From Cognataquiflexum nitidum (GTDB lineage: Bacteria; Bacteroidota; Bacteroidia; Cytophagales; Cyclobacteriaceae): a DNA stretch of 36,813 bases. The notes beneath the pieces are model-generated. The model searched no databases, was not told the origin of the DNA, and was given only the letters and a program-made list of their open reading frames with translations. Every line of letters begins with the position of its first letter. Positions within the stretch are counted from its first letter, which is position 1. Both the position numbers and the translations under genes were made by a program. Below are positions 34,380 to 36,813 of the stretch, one piece after another. The stretch is from assembly GCF_022538055.1 (NCBI RefSeq), contig NZ_JAKZAM010000039.1, forward strand, positions 1 through 36,813, given 5' to 3'.

Positions 34380-34730
34380 CTATTTTCGGTTAATAAACAA
34401 TATTTTCTCGAGGATCACCTCTTTCTTTTTAAGCTCCGCACTTCTATGGAGATAATAATAGCTTAGTAAGATGTATATGAAGCCCAATACCACTTTGGAG
34501 ATGTTGAGTATGCCCACATTATCTGTTACAAGTGAAATAATACTTAGAATTAACCAAATTGTCCCAATTATTGCCCACAATATCCCTATGGTATATGAAT
34601 TGGAAATACTTTTTCCCACAAGATCCAATTGTGTTTGAATTGCACCATTATCCAAGTCTTCAAGGGGTTGAGGTTGGTCAATTCTATTGCCATATTTAGA
34701 TTTTAAGAAATCTATTAACTGATCGGTCAT
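34380..34730 (-). CDS. Small membrane protein between epimerase 3' copies
   Basis: The 116-residue protein has an N-terminal soluble part (MTDQLIDFLKSKYGNRIDQPQPLEDLDNG), then two membrane spans (about 48-68 IGILWAIIGTIWLILSIISLV and 74-95 ILNISKVVLGFIYILLSYYYL) and a basic tail (LKKKEVILEKILFINRK). I do not recognise the family. Its stop lies 11 bp from the divergent epimerase fragment, and the intact epimerase ends 50 bp upstream of its start. It was therefore probably brought in together with that fragment, as one ~586-bp segment at the end of the epimerase gene. It could ride on epimerase transcription. Confidence 0.75.
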   Translation of the reverse strand: MTDQLIDFLKSKYGNRIDQPQPLEDLDNGAIQTQLDLVGKSISNSYTIGILWAIIGTIWLILSIISLVTDNVGILNISKVVLGFIYILLSYYYLHRSAELKKKEVILEKILFINRK

Positions 34731-34780
34731 ATCTTTTATGGGTTCTTAAATATCGTTAGGTCAAGTTTTTCAGCATTTTC

Positions 34781-35683
34781 TTATTCCCCTTTCACATATT
34801 TCCGCCAGTTATGTTCTTCTTTAAAACCAAGAACTTCGCGGATTTTGCGGTTTGAAAATAAAGCCTCATGTTCGCCCAATTCACGGGTAATCGGAACCCC
34901 TGGAAAAAACTGATCCGCCAATTCTTTGCTTGGGATAATCGCTCCGTTATGGTCATTGCCGGCATTGAAAACCTGAAAACCCAAATCGTCTTTCTGCAGA
35001 CACAGGTCCACAATCTGTCCCAAATCACGTGCATCAATATAGCAGAAGGCATTCCTTCGGCGGACTTCGGGGTTTTTGAAATAGTGGGGAAAAAGTTCTG
35101 CGTATTCGTGGGGCTCAATCACATTTCCGATGCGAAGGGCATAAATGTCAAATCCTGACCTCCGCTGAAAACTACGGGCAGTGTGTTCATTCACCACCTT
35201 TGACAAGCCATAGCTGTCCATGGGATCGACATCGTAGTCTTCCTCTAAGGGCAGAGATTTGGGATCGGTCGGCCCATCCGAAAAACAGATTCCATAGGTC
35301 GTCTCCGAGGAAGCAATGATGATTTTCTTGATTCCAAGCTTGACAGCCGCTTCGATCACATTGTAGGTACCGATGGTATTGACCCGGAAAGTTTCATTGT
35401 CAGGCTTGATCAAAATCCTGGGAACTGCAGCAAAATGCACGACTGCATCAAACTTTGGGATGCCATTTCCCGGTTCCAACTCATCCAATGCAGCATAGGA
35501 ACTCATGGCATTGAACATCTGTCCGGAGTCAGTGATGTCCGCTGTCAGGTTATCCACCCCGGGATATTTCAAAGGCGTCAGGTCCACATTCATGACCCGA
35601 TGACCTTGGTCAAGCAAGTAAGGGATGACATGCTTTCCAGCCTTTCCTGATCCTCCGGTAAAGAATATTCGTTTTATGCTCAT
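34781..35683 (-). CDS. NAD-dependent epimerase/dehydratase (extended SDR)
   Basis: I choose ATG 35683 (300 residues, MSIKRIFFTGGSGKAGKH); ATG 35707 adds eight lysine/proline-rich residues and is possible. The Rossmann motif TGGSGKAGK is followed by the acidic NAD-specificity residue in VMNVDLTPL. The catalytic centre shows IIASSETTYG and YGLSKVVNE (Tyr-x-x-x-Lys). Extended SDRs of this type modify nucleotide sugars or related substrates; I cannot assign the substrate. The last 58 codons are duplicated in divergent form at 34195-34369. The gene begins directly beside the broken GNAT gene. Confidence 0.92.
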   Translation of the reverse strand: MSIKRIFFTGGSGKAGKHVIPYLLDQGHRVMNVDLTPLKYPGVDNLTADITDSGQMFNAMSSYAALDELEPGNGIPKFDAVVHFAAVPRILIKPDNETFRVNTIGTYNVIEAAVKLGIKKIIIASSETTYGICFSDGPTDPKSLPLEEDYDVDPMDSYGLSKVVNEHTARSFQRRSGFDIYALRIGNVIEPHEYAELFPHYFKNPEVRRRNAFCYIDARDLGQIVDLCLQKDDLGFQVFNAGNDHNGAIIPSKELADQFFPGVPITRELGEHEALFSNRKIREVLGFKEEHNWRKYVKGE

Positions 35684-35707
35684 GGGTTTTTTAGGTTTGA
35701 TGGTCAA

Positions 35708-35977
35708 TTATTGTTTTTGCTGAAGTGCTTTTGGAGACTTGGAGGGTTCTTGAAGAAAAGGTAACGCCCAAATGTTATTTTCTTTTAAGTCAGCAATTGC
35801 AAAACCCACAATTTGTTCGTCAATTTCACAAACCCATCCTTTTCCTCTTTTGGTAATAAACTCTTCACAATCTTCGTCCGTCACCAAGTTAGGATTTGAC
35901 AAAGTATTTTCCGTTACAGAATTTCTTACGATTTGAATTTGTTTTATGTCTTCAATTATAGCTTCTCTAATAATCAT
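35708..35977 (-). pseudogene. GNAT acetyltransferase, C-terminally truncated
   Basis: The N-terminal ~70 residues are a clear GNAT start: IIREAIIEDIKQIQIVRNSVTENTL, GWVCEIDEQIVGFAIADLKENNIWAL. In full proteins NNIWAL continues into the strand and the acetyl-CoA pyrophosphate loop (QxxGxG/A). Here it switches to LQEPSKSPKALQQKQ and stops, so motif A is missing and the enzyme cannot bind acetyl-CoA normally. On the minus strand it is preceded by the attC-like repeat at 36062-36218, so it looks like a cassette gene whose 3' half and own recombination site were lost where the DNA joins the epimerase gene. Confidence 0.85.
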
Positions 35978-36061
35978 AATTTAAATTGTTCAGGTTTTTC
36001 CTGTCATTGTTTTGTCCTTAACTGTCAACTGTTTGTTTTCGTTTTGTCGCTTTAGCGTGAC

Positions 36062-36218
36062 CGCTAACGGTTAACTAAACGCTGTACTGCTCCGTGCCAT
36101 TTGGCAGTCCCCGGTATTGCGTTTAGTGAATGTTGAATGGAGTTGTCCTTTGGGAGGAAGGCTCCCGGGTTCCTGCTCTTTTTCCTATACCGGTATAGGG
36201 GAAGGTGCTGTTAGGTGC
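36062..36218 (-). repeat. attC-like structured repeat, site 1
   Basis: Read leftward the site opens with GCACCTAAC (36218-36210), whose last 7 bases fit the integron R'' box RYYYAAC. It closes with GTTAGCG (36068-36062), an imperfect R' box (GTTRRRY). Between them are nested hairpins: the exact palindrome CCTATACCGGTATAGG (36184-36199), GGGAG/CTCCC, and ACTAAACGC (36074-36082) pairing with GCGTTTAGT (36119-36127). Bases 36064-36142 are identical to 36735-36813. At 157 bp it is long for attC. It explains most of the gap 35978-36273. Confidence 0.55.
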
Positions 36219-36273
36219 TGGCTTTCTTTCTGTTATTACGTTTGAAAACTTTACTTTCATTTTTAATTTTCAA

Positions 36274-36687
36274 TTAGTATTTCAAAATATACCTGTCCTT
36301 TGCGTGTCCCCCTTCAAAATATCCTGTCTTTGACTTTGGGCAATATATGATTGTCTCAAATAAAAATCCAACTGTGTCTGAAAGCTTTTCTTCAAGTTGG
36401 CAGGTATAAGGTTCGTCATTCAGATAGTCAAGGAGTGAAACACACTCTTCTTTTGTCCCAAGTGACTTCATTTTAAGGTAAATTTTCTCTGCATACTGTT
36501 CATTTGGCAATATTTCATTTAGTCTTTTTGTGTCGAATGGATTTGAAGTGTGAAATTCAATTTTAATTTTCCACCAATTCTTTTTGTTTTTATAAAATAG
36601 AAGAATTCTGTCTTGCTTGTCTTTTGTAATAAAGTCAGTGACAAAATTTATAAATGTTTGGTCTATATTTTCTTCTGATTTGGTCAT
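36274..36687 (-). CDS. Unrecognised small protein in a cassette-like unit
   Basis: The 137-residue soluble protein is of no family I recognise. It has a charged helical N-terminus (MTKSEENIDQTFINFVTDFITKDKQDR), Trp/Lys-rich strands (LLFYKNKKNWWKIKIEFH), a helix (YAEKIYLKMKSLGTKEECVSLLDYL) and a late strand region (FLFETIIYCPKSKTGYFEGGHAKDRYILKY). There is no signal or membrane segment. It is a single gene framed by two copies of the attC-like repeat, with only about 50 bp before it and after it. This is the layout of an integron cassette: the unit's left end (TTAGGTGC) is exactly complementary to the R''-like box after the gene. Confidence 0.75.
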   Translation of the reverse strand: MTKSEENIDQTFINFVTDFITKDKQDRILLFYKNKKNWWKIKIEFHTSNPFDTKRLNEILPNEQYAEKIYLKMKSLGTKEECVSLLDYLNDEPYTCQLEEKLSDTVGFLFETIIYCPKSKTGYFEGGHAKDRYILKY

Positions 36688-36730
36688 TGTGTAGTGTTGT
36701 CAATTTGTCTGTGATTTTCGTTTTAAGCTT

Positions 36731-36813
36731 GCACCTAACGGTTAACTAAACGCTGTACTGCTCCGTGCCATTTGGCAGTCCCCGGTATTGCGTTTAGTGA
36801 ATGTTGAATGGAG
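36731..36813 (-). repeat. attC-like structured repeat, site 2 (cut by window end)
   Basis: On the minus strand this partial site ends with GTTAGGTGC (36739-36731), a perfect GTTRRRY box. Bases 36735-36813 are identical to 36064-36142 over all 79 bases, and the same ACTAAACGC/GCGTTTAGT stem is present. The R''-side lies beyond the window. Confidence 0.6.

Noticed and set aside
36184..36199. Perfect 16-bp palindrome as a transcription-factor operator
   Set aside because: It lies inside the structured attC-like site and is better explained as one of its hairpins; no regulator gene is nearby.

Overview
The window looks like a chromosomal segment of a Bacteroidetes bacterium, most likely family Cyclobacteriaceae (Algoriphagus-like). 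The reasons are the low to moderate GC content, the scarcity of Shine-Dalgarno sites, the many Tat and lipoprotein signals, and Bacteroidetes-typical genes (long SecA without the terminal zinc motif, serine hydrolase with C-terminal extension, GMC oxidoreductase with a gluconate dehydrogenase subunit 3-like partner, GH29 fucosidase lipoprotein, GxxExxY protein). No rRNA, tRNA, transposase, integrase or CRISPR array was recognised.

Left part (1-5165): the most unusual region. A leftward cluster encodes a 52-residue double-glycine-leader peptide (4119-4277), which I found by translating the sequence by hand. It is followed by a 13-bp perfect stem-loop, a lipocalin-like exported protein, an unrecognised membrane protein, a membrane-anchored CxxC thioredoxin-like protein and a C39-peptidase ABC exporter. 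Together they read as a secreted-peptide (bacteriocin or pheromone-like) system with its own export/protease and perhaps disulfide chemistry. A 9-nt G tract lies in the spacer of a possible upstream promoter. The whole block lies between perfect direct repeats of at least 164 bp that belong to a palindromic repeat family.

Middle part (5194-20213): mainly housekeeping and envelope genes: recG, a secreted serine hydrolase, an S1/P1-type nuclease, an M20 amidohydrolase, a SPOR-like lipoprotein, secA, dapF, an exported Mn-type superoxide dismutase, a MazG-like pyrophosphohydrolase and a fatty acid desaturase. Three hairpin terminators are clear.

Right part (20214-34142): a frameshifted outer-membrane protein gene, the GMC oxidoreductase pair, a GxxExxY gene, an array of six to seven ~162-bp palindromic repeat units, an alpha-L-fucosidase, alanine racemase, a methyltransferase with membrane segments, a Tat-exported class V aminotransferase, a pair of lipoprotein genes (one DUF4349) and a VOC protein.

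Right end (34195-36813): a patchwork. A 175-bp divergent copy of the 3' end of an NAD-epimerase gene sits beside a small membrane gene, followed by the intact epimerase. Next come a truncated GNAT gene and a small unknown gene, separated and bounded by identical 79-bp structured repeats with integron attC-like terminal boxes. This end looks like the edge of a gene-cassette array without a visible integrase.
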